Positions 7,601 through 16,989 of a DNA stretch of 64,000 bases are shown piece after piece (the first letter of the stretch is position 1; the number at the start of each line of letters is the position of its first letter). This stretch comes from QHWK01 sp035259385 (GTDB lineage Bacteria; Acidobacteriota; Vicinamibacteria; Vicinamibacterales; CAVVIG01). The stretch covers positions 88,564 to 152,563 of the forward strand of contig DATFWL010000183.1 of the NCBI GenBank assembly GCA_035259385.1. Reading direction: 5' to 3'. Both the position numbers and the translations under genes were made by a program. The notes under the pieces were generated by a model, which saw only the letters and a list, made by a program, of their open reading frames with translations, ran no database searches and was not told the origin of the DNA.

Positions 7601-8530
7601 ATGAGCGCATCCGACCAGCGCTGGGACGCGATCGGGATCGGCGAGAACTCCGTCGATTTCGTGAACCTGCTGCCCGGCTATCCGCAGCCGTACGGTCCCG
7701 CCGCGAAGATGCGCATCCGTGAGCGGCGCGTGCTGTGCGGCGGCCAGATGGCGACCGCGATGTGCGCATGCGCGAGCCTTGGCCTGCGCGCCAAGTACGT
7801 CGGCGTCACCGGCACCGACGACAACGGCCGGCGGATTCGCGCCGAGCTCCGCGGCCGGAGGGTGGACATCACCGATCTCGTGATTCGCGACGTCGAGAAT
7901 CGTTTCGCCGTCATTCTCGTCGACGAGAACACCGGCGAGCGCATCGTCCTCTGGGATCGCGACGAGGGACTGCGGCTTCGCGAGCAGGAGCTGCCGGTTG
8001 CGGCGCTGGCGCTCGCCACGGTCGTCCATGTCGACGATGTCGACGCGGACATCGCGATTCGCGCCGCCGGCATCGCGCGGGACGGCGGCGCGCTGGTCAC
8101 CAGCGACATCGATCGCGTCACCGATCGGACGGCGCAGCTCGCGGCGGCGGTCACGCATGCGATCTTCGCCGCGCATGTGCCGCCGCATCTCACCGGCACG
8201 AACGATCTGGAGGCAGCGCTGCGCGCGCTGCACGGCCAGTACGGCAACGTCGTCGTCGTGACGATGGGCGAGAACGGCGCGATGGCCTACGACGGCCACC
8301 GCATCCATCGCGAGCCCGCGTTTCCGGTGCACGCCGTGGACACCACCGGCGCCGGCGACGTCTTCCGCGGCGGCTTCATCTACGCGCTCGTTCGCGGGAT
8401 GCCGATCGACGAAGCGCTCCGGACCGCCAACGCGGCGGCGGCCGTCAGCTGCACGCGGCTCGGCGCGCTGAACGGCGTCCCCACGCTGGACGAGGTGCGC
8501 GAGCTGATGGCGGCGCATGTTCGCGGCTGA
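7601..8530 (+). CDS. PfkB-family carbohydrate kinase
   Basis: A 309-residue ribokinase-fold protein with RVLCGGQMATAMCACASLGL near the N-terminus (the family GG motif) and DTTGAGDVFRGGFIYAL near the C-terminus (catalytic Asp and anion hole). It is distinct from the IolC kinase at 188-1165. The gene opens a plus-strand run and overlaps the following exported-protein gene by 14 nt. Because an inositol/ribose-type importer and a dehydrogenase follow, it may phosphorylate a related sugar acid or ketose, but the substrate cannot be told from sequence; ribokinase-like and sulfofructose-kinase-like activities both fit. The start is supported by a TATACT box 8 nt upstream. Confidence 0.8.
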   Translation: MSASDQRWDAIGIGENSVDFVNLLPGYPQPYGPAAKMRIRERRVLCGGQMATAMCACASLGLRAKYVGVTGTDDNGRRIRAELRGRRVDITDLVIRDVENRFAVILVDENTGERIVLWDRDEGLRLREQELPVAALALATVVHVDDVDADIAIRAAGIARDGGALVTSDIDRVTDRTAQLAAAVTHAIFAAHVPPHLTGTNDLEAALRALHGQYGNVVVVTMGENGAMAYDGHRIHREPAFPVHAVDTTGAGDVFRGGFIYALVRGMPIDEALRTANAAAAVSCTRLGALNGVPTLDEVRELMAAHVRG

Positions 8531-9812
8531 CCTGCTCGCGCTCGCCGTGCTCGCCGCGGCGGCGGCTGCGCCGGCCGACTCCTACGAGCAGACCTTCGAT
8601 CTCGCGACGGCCGGAGAGGTGGTGGCGGCCGTGCGGGCCGGATGCGCCGCGTGCGCGTGGGGCGAGGCAGACCGCGAAGCGGCCGCGCTCCGCCTCTCGG
8701 TCGACGGCGCCTATTCCCAGCATCTGCTGCTCGCGCGCGGCGAGACGCCGGCCGAGTATCGGGTGACCCTCGGCGCGCTCGCCGCGGGCCGGCATCGGCT
8801 GTCGATCGAGCGTGACGCCGCGTTGAGCGCGAAGGGCGCCGGCCCGGCGACGATTTCCGTCGATGCGCTTCGTGCCGTCGCCGATCGGGACGAGGCGCTC
8901 GCGCAGTCGATGGCGCCGATCCTGTTCGCGCGCGCGAACACGGTCGGCAAGTTCACCGATCTTCCGATTCTGATGTGGTACGAGGTCGCGCCGTCCGCGC
9001 GCGGCCGTCAGTTCCGCTATTCGGTGATCTTCACCAACGAGGACGGCGGGACCGCGACCGATCGGCTGATGGCCACCTGGGGCCGGACGACGGACATCGA
9101 GTACGTATACGGTGTCGAGGTCGACGCATCGGGCCGCATCGTCTCGGAGGAGTTCCAGGGGCCCGGCCATGAGTTCCCGCCGTTCCACGGTAAACACGAG
9201 GCGCGTCACCCGCTCCTGTGGGTCTCGACCGACAACAACATGGTCAGCGAGTCGGGCACGTCGACCGTTCGCTACGCGCCGGCGCCCGAGCGGTTCGATC
9301 TGACCAACGTCTCTCGGGAGGCGGTGATGGACCGCCATCCGTGGAGCTACGCGCTCGCGTCCGGGGAGATGAAGCGCGAGCGCAAGATCGCAGACGAGGG
9401 GCCCGGCCACAACACCATTCCTGACCCGCGTCGCTATGTCTACATCGAAGCCTGCGGCGAAGTCGGCGACGCGGCCGTTGCGTTTGCCGTGAACGCCCGC
9501 GACACGTGGATCGCGTCGGATCGCGGCGTCCGCGAATACCGGATCGTCCGCGACGGGTGCTTTCGAGGCGCAATTCCGCTGCCGGCGGGCATGCGCGGGC
9601 GGGAACTCCGCGCGCTCCGCGTGATGGCGTACACACGCGCACCCGCAAGGGGCCAGCCGGCGGTGCGTCCTCGGGGCCCCGTGATGCTGACGCGCGTCAA
9701 CACCGTGTTCATGCTGGACGACGGTTATCAGCCCGGTCCGCCGATGCTGCAGTGGCAGGGAACGGCGGCGATTCACGCCGACGGCACGCCGTTCGATCTC
9801 CCGATCAAATGA
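8517..9812 (+). CDS. Exported protein of unknown function
   Basis: Not recognised. The 431-residue product begins MFAADLLALAVLAAAAAAPA, a signal peptide likely cut near residue 20, and has no later membrane span, so it is periplasmic or secreted. The mature part looks like all-beta carbohydrate-associated folds: an N-terminal module up to the YRVTLGALAAGRHRLSIE region, then a longer part with WYEVAPSARGRQFRYSVIF, HPWSYALASGEMKRER and RRYVYIEACGE. It overlaps the upstream kinase gene by 14 nt and the downstream ABC ATPase by ATGA, so it belongs to the transporter operon. A role in handling the imported substrate outside the cell is an inference from context only. Confidence 0.7.
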   Translation: MFAADLLALAVLAAAAAAPADSYEQTFDLATAGEVVAAVRAGCAACAWGEADREAAALRLSVDGAYSQHLLLARGETPAEYRVTLGALAAGRHRLSIERDAALSAKGAGPATISVDALRAVADRDEALAQSMAPILFARANTVGKFTDLPILMWYEVAPSARGRQFRYSVIFTNEDGGTATDRLMATWGRTTDIEYVYGVEVDASGRIVSEEFQGPGHEFPPFHGKHEARHPLLWVSTDNNMVSESGTSTVRYAPAPERFDLTNVSREAVMDRHPWSYALASGEMKRERKIADEGPGHNTIPDPRRYVYIEACGEVGDAAVAFAVNARDTWIASDRGVREYRIVRDGCFRGAIPLPAGMRGRELRALRVMAYTRAPARGQPAVRPRGPVMLTRVNTVFMLDDGYQPGPPMLQWQGTAAIHADGTPFDLPIK

Positions 9813-11356
9813 CCGCGCAGGCGCCGGCGCTCGAGATGCGCGGCATCCGGAAATCGTTTCCCGGAGTCGTCGCCCTCGACGGAGTCGATCTGACGCTCCG
9901 CGCCGGGGAAGTGCACATGCTGCTCGGCGAGAACGGCGCCGGCAAGTCGACGCTGATGAAGATCCTCAGCGGCGCCTGTCGCCGCGATGCCGGCGACGTT
10001 CTGATCGGCGGGGCGCCCGTGGACATCGACGGTCCCCGCGACGCGCTGGCCCGCGGCATCCGGGTGATCTACCAGGAGCTGACGCTGGTGCCCCAGCTCT
10101 CGGTCGCCGAGAACATCTTCCTCGGCGCGCTGCCGGCGCGCGCGTTCGGCATCGTCGATCGCCGCGCGCTGCACGTGCGGACCGCACGCCTGCTCGAGGA
10201 TCTCGGGATGGCGATCGATCCACGGACGCGGGTCGGCCGGCTCGGGCTCGCGCAGCGGCAGATGGTGGAGATCGCCAAGGCGCTGGCCGCAGACGAGGCG
10301 ACGCCGACGGCGTCGGTCCTGGTGATGGACGAGCCGACGTCCGCACTGACGTCGCGGGAAGTCGAGCAGCTGTTCGGGCTGATTCAACGGCTCGCGTCGC
10401 GCGGCGTCGCGATCGTCTACATCACGCACCGGATGGACGAAGTGTTCCGCATCGGACAGCGGGTGACCGTGCTCCGCGACGGTCGCGTGGTCGCGACGCG
10501 CGCGCTGAACGAGGTCACGGTGGCCGAGCTCGTTCGCCTGATGGCGAACCGCGACCTGACCGATCATTTTCCGAAGGTCCGGGTGGAGCGCGGGCCGGAG
10601 CTGCTGCGCGTCGAACGCCTGTCGCGGCAGGGCGCGCTGCGCGACGTCAGCTTCACCCTGCACGCCGGCGAAGTACTCGGCGTTGCAGGCCTGCTCGGCG
10701 CGGGGCGGACCGAGCTGGCGCGGGCGGTCGCAGGGGCTGATCGGTACGACGCCGGCGAGGTTCAGGTGTCGGGCGCCGTCGCGAGATTCCGCAGTCCCGC
10801 GGATGCGATCGCCTGCGGTATCGGCCTGCTTCCCGAAGATCGAAAGGCGGAAGGGCTCGTCGCTGGACTGACCGTCGCCCGCAACATCGCGCTGCCGCAC
10901 GGCCGCCGGCTTGCGAAATGGGGCGTGCTGTCGTCCCGCAGTGAAGCCGATCTGGCGGGCCCGATCGGCGCAGATTTGCGGATCAAGGCGACACCGGCGC
11001 AGCCCGTGCGGCTGCTGAGCGGCGGCAACCAGCAGAAAGTCGTTCTCGGCAAGTGGCTCGCCGGCCGCATGCGCATATTCATCTTCGACGAGCCGACGCG
11101 CGGCGTGGATATCGGCGCCAAGGTCGAGATCTACAACCTGATGAATCGCCTCACCGCGCAGGGTGCGGGCATCATCATGATCTCGTCCGAGCTGCCGGAG
11201 CTTCTCGGCATGAGCGATCGCGTGCTCGTGATGCATCGCGGCCGGATTCAGACGGTGCTCGAGCGCCACGCCGCGACCGAGGAGCGGGTGCTCAGCGCGG
11301 CGCTGGGACTCGGCGCCACGACCGATCCGGCGGCCGCTGACGGAGTCGTGGGGTGA
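9809..11356 (+). CDS. Ribose/inositol-type (CUT2) ABC transporter ATP-binding protein
   Basis: A 515-residue protein with two tandem ABC modules, the CUT2 architecture (RbsA, XylG, IatA). Module 1 has GENGAGKSTLMKIL, VLVMDEPTSAL and YITHRMDEVF; module 2 has the usual degenerate Walker A (AGLLGAGRTELARAV) and an intact LLSGGNQQKVVLGKWL signature with FIFDEPTRGVDIGAK. The ATG overlaps the preceding stop (ATGA) and the stop overlaps the permease GTG (GTGA). With the permease and binding protein downstream it forms a complete importer. The locus around it (iolB, C, D and G) makes myo-inositol the best substrate guess, but ribose-type sugars cannot be excluded. Confidence 0.88.
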   Translation: MTAQAPALEMRGIRKSFPGVVALDGVDLTLRAGEVHMLLGENGAGKSTLMKILSGACRRDAGDVLIGGAPVDIDGPRDALARGIRVIYQELTLVPQLSVAENIFLGALPARAFGIVDRRALHVRTARLLEDLGMAIDPRTRVGRLGLAQRQMVEIAKALAADEATPTASVLVMDEPTSALTSREVEQLFGLIQRLASRGVAIVYITHRMDEVFRIGQRVTVLRDGRVVATRALNEVTVAELVRLMANRDLTDHFPKVRVERGPELLRVERLSRQGALRDVSFTLHAGEVLGVAGLLGAGRTELARAVAGADRYDAGEVQVSGAVARFRSPADAIACGIGLLPEDRKAEGLVAGLTVARNIALPHGRRLAKWGVLSSRSEADLAGPIGADLRIKATPAQPVRLLSGGNQQKVVLGKWLAGRMRIFIFDEPTRGVDIGAKVEIYNLMNRLTAQGAGIIMISSELPELLGMSDRVLVMHRGRIQTVLERHAATEERVLSAALGLGATTDPAAADGVVG

Positions 11357-12282
11357 ACCGGGCGAGGCAATTCGGGACGCTCATCGGCCTCGTCGTCTTA
11401 TGCTTCATCCTCTGGACCCTCACCCCGTTCTTCCTCACCGTTTCGAATCTGCTGAACGTCGCCGAGCAGACGAGCATCAACGCCATCGTCGCGGTCGGCA
11501 TGACCTATGTGATTCTCTCCGCCGGCATCGATCTCTCGGTCGGCTCGATCGTCGCGCTGGCGGGGGTGGTCCTGGGCCTGGCGCTGCGCGGCGATCAGCC
11601 GCTCGTGCTCGCGCTGCTGGCGGCGGTCGCCACCGGCGCGATGTGCGGCCTGGCGAACGGGCTGCTCGTCAGCCTGGGAGGCCTGCCGCCGTTCATCGTC
11701 ACGCTCGGTACGATGAGCATCGCGCGCGGTGCCGCTCTGCTCGTGACCGAGGGCCGGCCGATCTCCGGCTTCGCGCCGGCATTCCGCCTGTTTGCGACCG
11801 GCCGCGTCGGCTTCGTGCCGGCGCCGGTGATCGCGACCGCTGTGGTGTACGTCATCGCGCACCTCGTGCTGACGCGAACGACATTCGGGCGGTACGTTTA
11901 CGCGATCGGCGGCAACGAGGAGGCGACGCGGCTGTCGGGTGTTGCCGTCCGCTTCCACAAGACGATGATCTACGTCGTGTCCGGCGTGACCAGCGCGATC
12001 GCGGCCGTGATCCTGACGGCGCGCCTCAATTCGGCGCAGCCGATTGCGGGCATGATGTACGAGCTCGACGCGATCGCGGCGACGGTGATCGGCGGCACCA
12101 GCCTGATGGGCGGGGAGGGTACACTCGCCGGGACGCTGGTCGGGGCGCTGATCATGGGCGTGCTTCGCAACGGCCTGAACCTGCTCGGCGTGTCGTCGTT
12201 TCTGCAGCAGATCGTCATCGGCAGCGTGATCGTCGTTGCGGTGTTGCTGGACACTGTGTTGAAGAGGAAGCATCGTGCGTAA
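11353..12282 (+). CDS. CUT2 ABC transporter permease (RbsC/IatP-like)
   Basis: A 309-residue inner-membrane permease with roughly eight to ten hydrophobic segments. It contains the family block VGMTYVILSAGIDLSVGS and a second, GGNEEATRLSGVAVRFHK, the cytoplasmic loop that contacts the ATPase, plus IGGTSLMGGEGTLAGTLVGA near the C-terminus. The length matches RbsC (about 320). The GTG start overlaps the ATPase stop as GTGA and the end overlaps the binding-protein gene by 8 nt, so all three are translationally coupled. Only one permease is present, as is normal for CUT2 systems, where it homodimerises. Confidence 0.88.
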   Translation: MNRARQFGTLIGLVVLCFILWTLTPFFLTVSNLLNVAEQTSINAIVAVGMTYVILSAGIDLSVGSIVALAGVVLGLALRGDQPLVLALLAAVATGAMCGLANGLLVSLGGLPPFIVTLGTMSIARGAALLVTEGRPISGFAPAFRLFATGRVGFVPAPVIATAVVYVIAHLVLTRTTFGRYVYAIGGNEEATRLSGVAVRFHKTMIYVVSGVTSAIAAVILTARLNSAQPIAGMMYELDAIAATVIGGTSLMGGEGTLAGTLVGALIMGVLRNGLNLLGVSSFLQQIVIGSVIVVAVLLDTVLKRKHRA

Positions 12283-13222
12283 GGCCACTGTCGGATTGAT
12301 GGTGATCGTCGGCGTCGCCTCGTGGTCGTGCAATCGCGGCGGGCCGTCACCTGGCACCGGCGGCAAACCGACGGTCGCGCTGGTGCTGAAGACGCTGAAT
12401 CATCCGTTCTTCGTCGACATGCGGCGCGGCGCGCAGGAAGCGGCGGACCGGCTCGGTGTGACGCTTCAGGTGCAGGCGGCCGAGCGCGAGATCGACGTCG
12501 AGAAGCAGATGCAGATCGTCGAGAACCTGATTCAGACCGGCATCCAGGCGCTCGCGATCACACCGAGCGGCTCGCGCGAGATCGTGTCGGCGCTGGTGAA
12601 GGCGCGCGACGCCAGGGTGCCGATCATCGTCGTCGATACCCGCCTCGACCCGAAGGCGGCGGCGGATGCCGGCGTGCGCGGCGAAACCTTCGTCGGGTCG
12701 GACAACTACGAGGGTGGCAGACTGGCCGGCGAGTTCATGGTGAGAGCGACCGGCGGCCAGGCGCATGTCGGCGTCCTCGAAGGCATTCCCGGCCACGAGA
12801 CCGGCGACTCGCGCCTGCGCGGATTTCGCGACGCGGTCAGAGGTTCACCGGGCATCACGATCGTCGCGTCGCAGCCCGCCAACTGGGAGCGCGATCAGGG
12901 CTTCAACGTGTTCCAGAACATGCTGCAGGCACATCCGGACATCGACAGCGTGTTCGCGTGCAGCGATCTGATGGCGCTCGGGGCGCTCGAGGCGATTTCA
13001 GCGGCGCACCGCACCGGCGCGATCAAAGTGGTCGGTTTCGACGCGCTCGACGACGCGAAGAAGGCGATCGCGGCGGGCACGATGGAGGCCTCGGTGGCCC
13101 AGTTTCCGGCGGACATGGGACGCGCGGCGATTGAAAGCGCCGTGAAGGTGATTCATGGCGAGAAGCTTCCCGAAGACATCAAGGTCCGGCTCGAGCTCGT
13201 GACCAGGGATACCGTGAAATGA
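12275..13222 (+). CDS. Sugar-binding lipoprotein of the CUT2 importer
   Basis: A 315-residue type I periplasmic binding protein. The first 20 residues are a signal with ASWSC at its end, which reads as a lipobox, so the protein is probably anchored to a membrane by a diacylglycerol Cys. The mature part opens ALVLKTLNHPFFVDMRRGAQ, the RbsB/IbpA pattern; VFACSDLMALGALEAI and VVGFDALDDAKKAI are the conserved C-terminal-lobe blocks. The GTG start lies within the end of the permease gene, and the stop overlaps iolG (ATGA). It delivers the substrate to the permease at 11353. Binding specificity for inositol versus ribose cannot be decided by eye. Confidence 0.87.
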   Translation: MRKATVGLMVIVGVASWSCNRGGPSPGTGGKPTVALVLKTLNHPFFVDMRRGAQEAADRLGVTLQVQAAEREIDVEKQMQIVENLIQTGIQALAITPSGSREIVSALVKARDARVPIIVVDTRLDPKAAADAGVRGETFVGSDNYEGGRLAGEFMVRATGGQAHVGVLEGIPGHETGDSRLRGFRDAVRGSPGITIVASQPANWERDQGFNVFQNMLQAHPDIDSVFACSDLMALGALEAISAAHRTGAIKVVGFDALDDAKKAIAAGTMEASVAQFPADMGRAAIESAVKVIHGEKLPEDIKVRLELVTRDTVK

Positions 13223-14244
13223 CGCGTCTCAACGTCGGGTTGATCAGCCTCGGCCGCCTGGGCCGGGTGTACGCGCGCGATCTGTCCGGTCGCATTCCCG
13301 AGACGCGCCTTGTCGCCGTCGCCGATCCCGCGGGGACGCTGGCGCAGGAGGTTGCGGCCGAGTGCGATGTGGCGGCGCACTACACCGATCCGGCGGCGCT
13401 CATCGACGATTCGTCGGTCGAGGCGGTCGTGATCGTCAGCCCGACCCACACCCATCGCGACCTGGTCGTGGCGGCCGCGGCTCGCCGGAAGCCGACGTTC
13501 TGCGAGAAGCCGCCGGCGCTCGCGCTCGAGGAGGTGGCGGCGATGCAGGCGGCGATCGCCGCCTCGGGCATGTTTTTTCAGATGGGATTCATGCGGCGTT
13601 TCGATGCGGGCTACGCCGCCGCCAAACGGCAGATCGACGATGGCCGCATCGGCACGCCGCTGGTGTTCAAGGCGACGTCGCGCGATCCGTTCCGTCCGAG
13701 TCTCGAGTACGCGAACCCGAAGAGCAGCGGCGGGATGCTGATTGACATGGGCATCCACGACTTCGATCTGGCGCGGTGGTTCATGGGCGACGTGCGATCG
13801 GTCTCGGCCATCGGCGCGACGATCGCCTACCCGGAGCTGGCAACCGTCGGCGACATCGACAACGCCGTGGCGAGCCTCATCTTCGCCAGCGGCAGGCTCG
13901 GCGTCGTCGACCTGAGCCGGAGCGGCATCTACGGCTACGACATCTCGACGGAGATCCTCGGGTCGGAAGGGACGCTGAAGATCGGTTACCTGCGCGAGAC
14001 GCCGGTGATGCTGCTCACGAAGAACTGCGTCGCGCACGACACGGTGCCGTACTTCATGGAGCGTTTCCGTGATGCCTACACCGCACAGCTGCAGAACTTC
14101 GCGCAGAACGTGCTGCAGGGCCGCCCAGCGCCGATCACGATCGACGACGGAATGGAGGCGTTACGGATCGGTGTTGCCGCCACGCGGGCGCAGCAGACGG
14201 GAATGACGGTCACGGTCGCCGATGTGACGACGGCACCGGCGTAG
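13219..14244 (+). CDS. iolG: Inositol 2-dehydrogenase-like oxidoreductase (Gfo/Idh/MocA)
   Basis: A 341-residue NAD(P)-dependent dehydrogenase. The Rossmann start is VGLISLGRLGRVYARDL, the catalytic Lys is in the FCEKPPALAL motif, and the C-terminal domain carries SGGMLIDMGIHDFDLARW, where Asp and His are the inositol-dehydrogenase catalytic pair. It would oxidise myo-inositol to scyllo-inosose, the first pathway step and the one missing from the iolB/C/D set at the left. It is coupled to the binding-protein gene by an ATGA overlap, so uptake and first oxidation are in one operon. Other MocA-family substrates are possible, but the context argues for IolG. Confidence 0.8.
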   Translation: MTRLNVGLISLGRLGRVYARDLSGRIPETRLVAVADPAGTLAQEVAAECDVAAHYTDPAALIDDSSVEAVVIVSPTHTHRDLVVAAAARRKPTFCEKPPALALEEVAAMQAAIAASGMFFQMGFMRRFDAGYAAAKRQIDDGRIGTPLVFKATSRDPFRPSLEYANPKSSGGMLIDMGIHDFDLARWFMGDVRSVSAIGATIAYPELATVGDIDNAVASLIFASGRLGVVDLSRSGIYGYDISTEILGSEGTLKIGYLRETPVMLLTKNCVAHDTVPYFMERFRDAYTAQLQNFAQNVLQGRPAPITIDDGMEALRIGVAATRAQQTGMTVTVADVTTAPA

Positions 14245-14278
14245 ATCACGGTGGCGTGCCCGGTCTGAAAGGCCGGAC

Positions 14279-16966
14279 CTACACGAGCGTTATCTCGATT
14301 GTCCTGATCTGGTGCGGCCCGAGCGCGATCGGAATCGCCCCGGCATCGATCGCCAGTTCAGACTGACGTTCCTCCAGCAGGTTGACAGCATACGCGCGCT
14401 CGACGGGCACATCGACGCGAATCGAGCCGCGCGCCTCGCTGTCGTCTGGATTGAACAACCGCACGATCACGCTCGCGCGCTCCTCGGCCTGCTTCAGAGC
14501 GCTCAACACCGGGCCGCCGGCGGTCCAATCAATCTGCACGAACGATCGCGCCGTCGGGCCCGCACCGGACCGCGTGCGAACGGCGACGACGCGCGACGGC
14601 AGGTTGTGCGCGCGAGCGCTGGCAATCAAGGAGCTCGCAGGCGGTGCGCTGCCGCGGGGCCGGAATGCGAACTCGAATCGATGGACGCCGTGGCACTGCG
14701 CGCCGGGCGTCGCAACCGGCGGGCCGGCGTGCCCCGACGGTCGCGTCGCGAGGTCGTTGCGCGACAGGTCGCCGACGGCGCGGATCAGCGTCAGCGCGAT
14801 CGACCGCTCGTCCTCGAGCATCTCGTATTCCATCAGCCCTTTCGCGATCACTGTCGCGCCGGCGGTGGCGCCGCCCGCGTCCACCAGCGAGATCATCGGC
14901 GCGCTGCTCACCGGCGCCTCGTTCGTAATCGCGTCCGGCACCCGTGCGCGCGCCGGACGCGTGACGACGTCGAACGCCGTGTCCGCGCGCGCGACATCCG
15001 CGCGCCGCGATCCGGTCGGGAAGAGCAGCCGCAGCCGATGGTCCGACGCCTGGTTGTCGACAACGGCCGTGAACGCGACGTGGCGCGAACCCCTGTCGAG
15101 AGTCGCCGCGATCGTGACGCGCACGGGCGCCGTCGCGCTCGCACGCGTCGAGCGATCCGCCGCGGCCGCGCGAGGCACCGGCAGCTCGAGCCCGGTCTGC
15201 AGCGTCGCGCGAAGCGGGCCGTCCACGATCCGGGCGACGCTCGTTACCCGGGCGTCGGCGTTGGTCAGCCGACGATCGAATGGCGGCGGGCAGTAGTTGT
15301 ACTCGTCGCCGACGTCGCCGCCGTTCTCGATCGCCGCGACTCCCTGATACACGACGCCGCTCGTCCTGTCCGTCACGTCGAATGTCCCGTCGTCATTCGC
15401 CGACACCGACAGGTGCCCGTTGTCGATCGCCGTGGCCTGCGACACCGGCTGCGCCGCGGCTGACTGCGCCGCGACAACGAAGTCGAACGCGGCATACCCG
15501 CAGGATGGCAGCGACGGCGCCCACCACGCGACATGGATGCGGCGCGCGTGCAGCGCCCACGGCGTCTCGTAGCGGCTCATCTCGTGATGCACGACGTCTC
15601 GCGCGTCGAGGATCTGGAAGTCCACCGGTGCGCCGTCGGCGGTGCGCACTGCAGAAATCGTCGCCCCGCGCGGCCAGAACGTCACCGGCCGATCGAGTGC
15701 CGCCGCGTCCACCGTGCGCCACGGCTCGGCGCTCTCGATCGGCAGATCGATGAACCCCTCGACGACCTGCGCCCGCTCGACCCCGTCAGTGTTGACGGCA
15801 AGCGCGCGGACCACGCCGGCCGGCGGCGGCGCAACCGCGTCGGCGATCGAATCGAGCGACGCCTGGACGATCGCCAGCGCGACCTGGCGCGCGCGCGCGA
15901 AGCGCGTCATGTTCTCCTCGTGCACGGCGTCGATGCTGCAGCCGCAGATGCTGTCGTGCGGATGGTTCTGCAGCAGCGTCTTCCAGGCGTGCCGGAGCTC
16001 GCCGGCAGGGTACCGTGCGGAGGACGCGATCGACGCGAACATGGCGAGCGGCTCGGCGTACGCCTCGAGCAGCGCCTGCACATCCGCGTTCTGCTGCTTC
16101 AGGTAAACGCGGGCGGAGAGCACGCCCGGCAGCAGGTTCGCGTAGTCGGTGCCGCCGCGCAGTTCACCGCCAACGGTCTCGAGCGGCGGTCGGCCCGACT
16201 CGACAGCAGCACGTACCGCGGCGACGTATGCAGGCAGCGTCGAGTGATGTGCACGCTGATCGGGCTGCGCCGAAAGGCGCTCGATGAGTGCGGGGATCGC
16301 GGTGTGCGGCTCGACGTGATCGACGCCGTTCATCAGCAGCGCCTGCCCGGTGCGGGTGCGGGCACGCTCGTATCCGACTTTCTCGGCCGCGCGCGCCATC
16401 ATCGCCTCAGGATCGAACACGAGGCGGGTCGCGTTGCAGTAGCCCTCGGGCGGCAGGTGCATCATCAGCACACGCGAGCCGTCGGGCGACGTCCACCAGT
16501 ACTCCGCGTCGCGGCCGCCGAACCCGCGCCAGAGGATCGTGTTGTCGAGGCCGAACTGCCGCCAGATCTGCGGCATCTGGCCGACGTGCCCGAACAGGTC
16601 CGGCAGGTAGCCGACCGGCATCGGCGATCCGAATGCCCGCGAGACGCGATGGCCGCGGAGCAGGTTGCGGATCAGAGACTCGCCGCTGACGAGGAACTCG
16701 TCGGGCATGACGTACCAGGGGCCGATCAGGATGCGTCCGGCGGCGATCGCCGCGCGCAGCCGTGGTTCCTGCTCGGGCCGGATCTCGAGGTAGTCCTCGA
16801 GGACGATCGTCTGGCCGTCGAGGTGAAAGTACTTGTACGCGGGATCGGCGTCGAGAAGATCGAGCAGCCGATCGATCAGCGCGACCAGCCGCAGGCGAAA
16901 CTGCTCGTGTGTCAGGTACCACTCGCGATCCCAATGCGTATGTGAGACGACGTGAATGTCGATCAT
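14279..16966 (-). CDS. Glycoside hydrolase family 38 alpha-mannosidase
   Basis: An 895-residue protein of about MngB length. It starts DIHVVSHTHWDREWYL, whose HTHWD supplies two zinc ligands; GYLPDLFGHVGQM carries the nucleophilic Asp; NHPHDSICGCS is another conserved block with a zinc His. The remainder is the helical middle domain and the long C-terminal beta-sandwich of GH38. No signal peptide is present, so it acts in the cytoplasm, on material brought in by the CUT1 importer encoded upstream (23 bp away, same strand). The closest functional model is 2-O-mannosyl-glycerate or alpha-mannoside hydrolysis. The ATG at MIDIHVV is chosen because the family motif begins four residues later; the open frame upstream is noise. 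Confidence 0.88.
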   Translation of the reverse strand: MIDIHVVSHTHWDREWYLTHEQFRLRLVALIDRLLDLLDADPAYKYFHLDGQTIVLEDYLEIRPEQEPRLRAAIAAGRILIGPWYVMPDEFLVSGESLIRNLLRGHRVSRAFGSPMPVGYLPDLFGHVGQMPQIWRQFGLDNTILWRGFGGRDAEYWWTSPDGSRVLMMHLPPEGYCNATRLVFDPEAMMARAAEKVGYERARTRTGQALLMNGVDHVEPHTAIPALIERLSAQPDQRAHHSTLPAYVAAVRAAVESGRPPLETVGGELRGGTDYANLLPGVLSARVYLKQQNADVQALLEAYAEPLAMFASIASSARYPAGELRHAWKTLLQNHPHDSICGCSIDAVHEENMTRFARARQVALAIVQASLDSIADAVAPPPAGVVRALAVNTDGVERAQVVEGFIDLPIESAEPWRTVDAAALDRPVTFWPRGATISAVRTADGAPVDFQILDARDVVHHEMSRYETPWALHARRIHVAWWAPSLPSCGYAAFDFVVAAQSAAAQPVSQATAIDNGHLSVSANDDGTFDVTDRTSGVVYQGVAAIENGGDVGDEYNYCPPPFDRRLTNADARVTSVARIVDGPLRATLQTGLELPVPRAAAADRSTRASATAPVRVTIAATLDRGSRHVAFTAVVDNQASDHRLRLLFPTGSRRADVARADTAFDVVTRPARARVPDAITNEAPVSSAPMISLVDAGGATAGATVIAKGLMEYEMLEDERSIALTLIRAVGDLSRNDLATRPSGHAGPPVATPGAQCHGVHRFEFAFRPRGSAPPASSLIASARAHNLPSRVVAVRTRSGAGPTARSFVQIDWTAGGPVLSALKQAEERASVIVRLFNPDDSEARGSIRVDVPVERAYAVNLLEERQSELAIDAGAIPIALGPHQIRTIEITLV

Positions 16967-16989
16967 GTCGGGGATGCTGACCCTCGCGA

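Noticed and set aside
14245..14278. Terminator at the convergence of the iolG-like gene and the mannosidase
   Set aside because: GGTC...GACC around TGAAAGGCCG gives only a four-base stem without a U-run, too weak to call.
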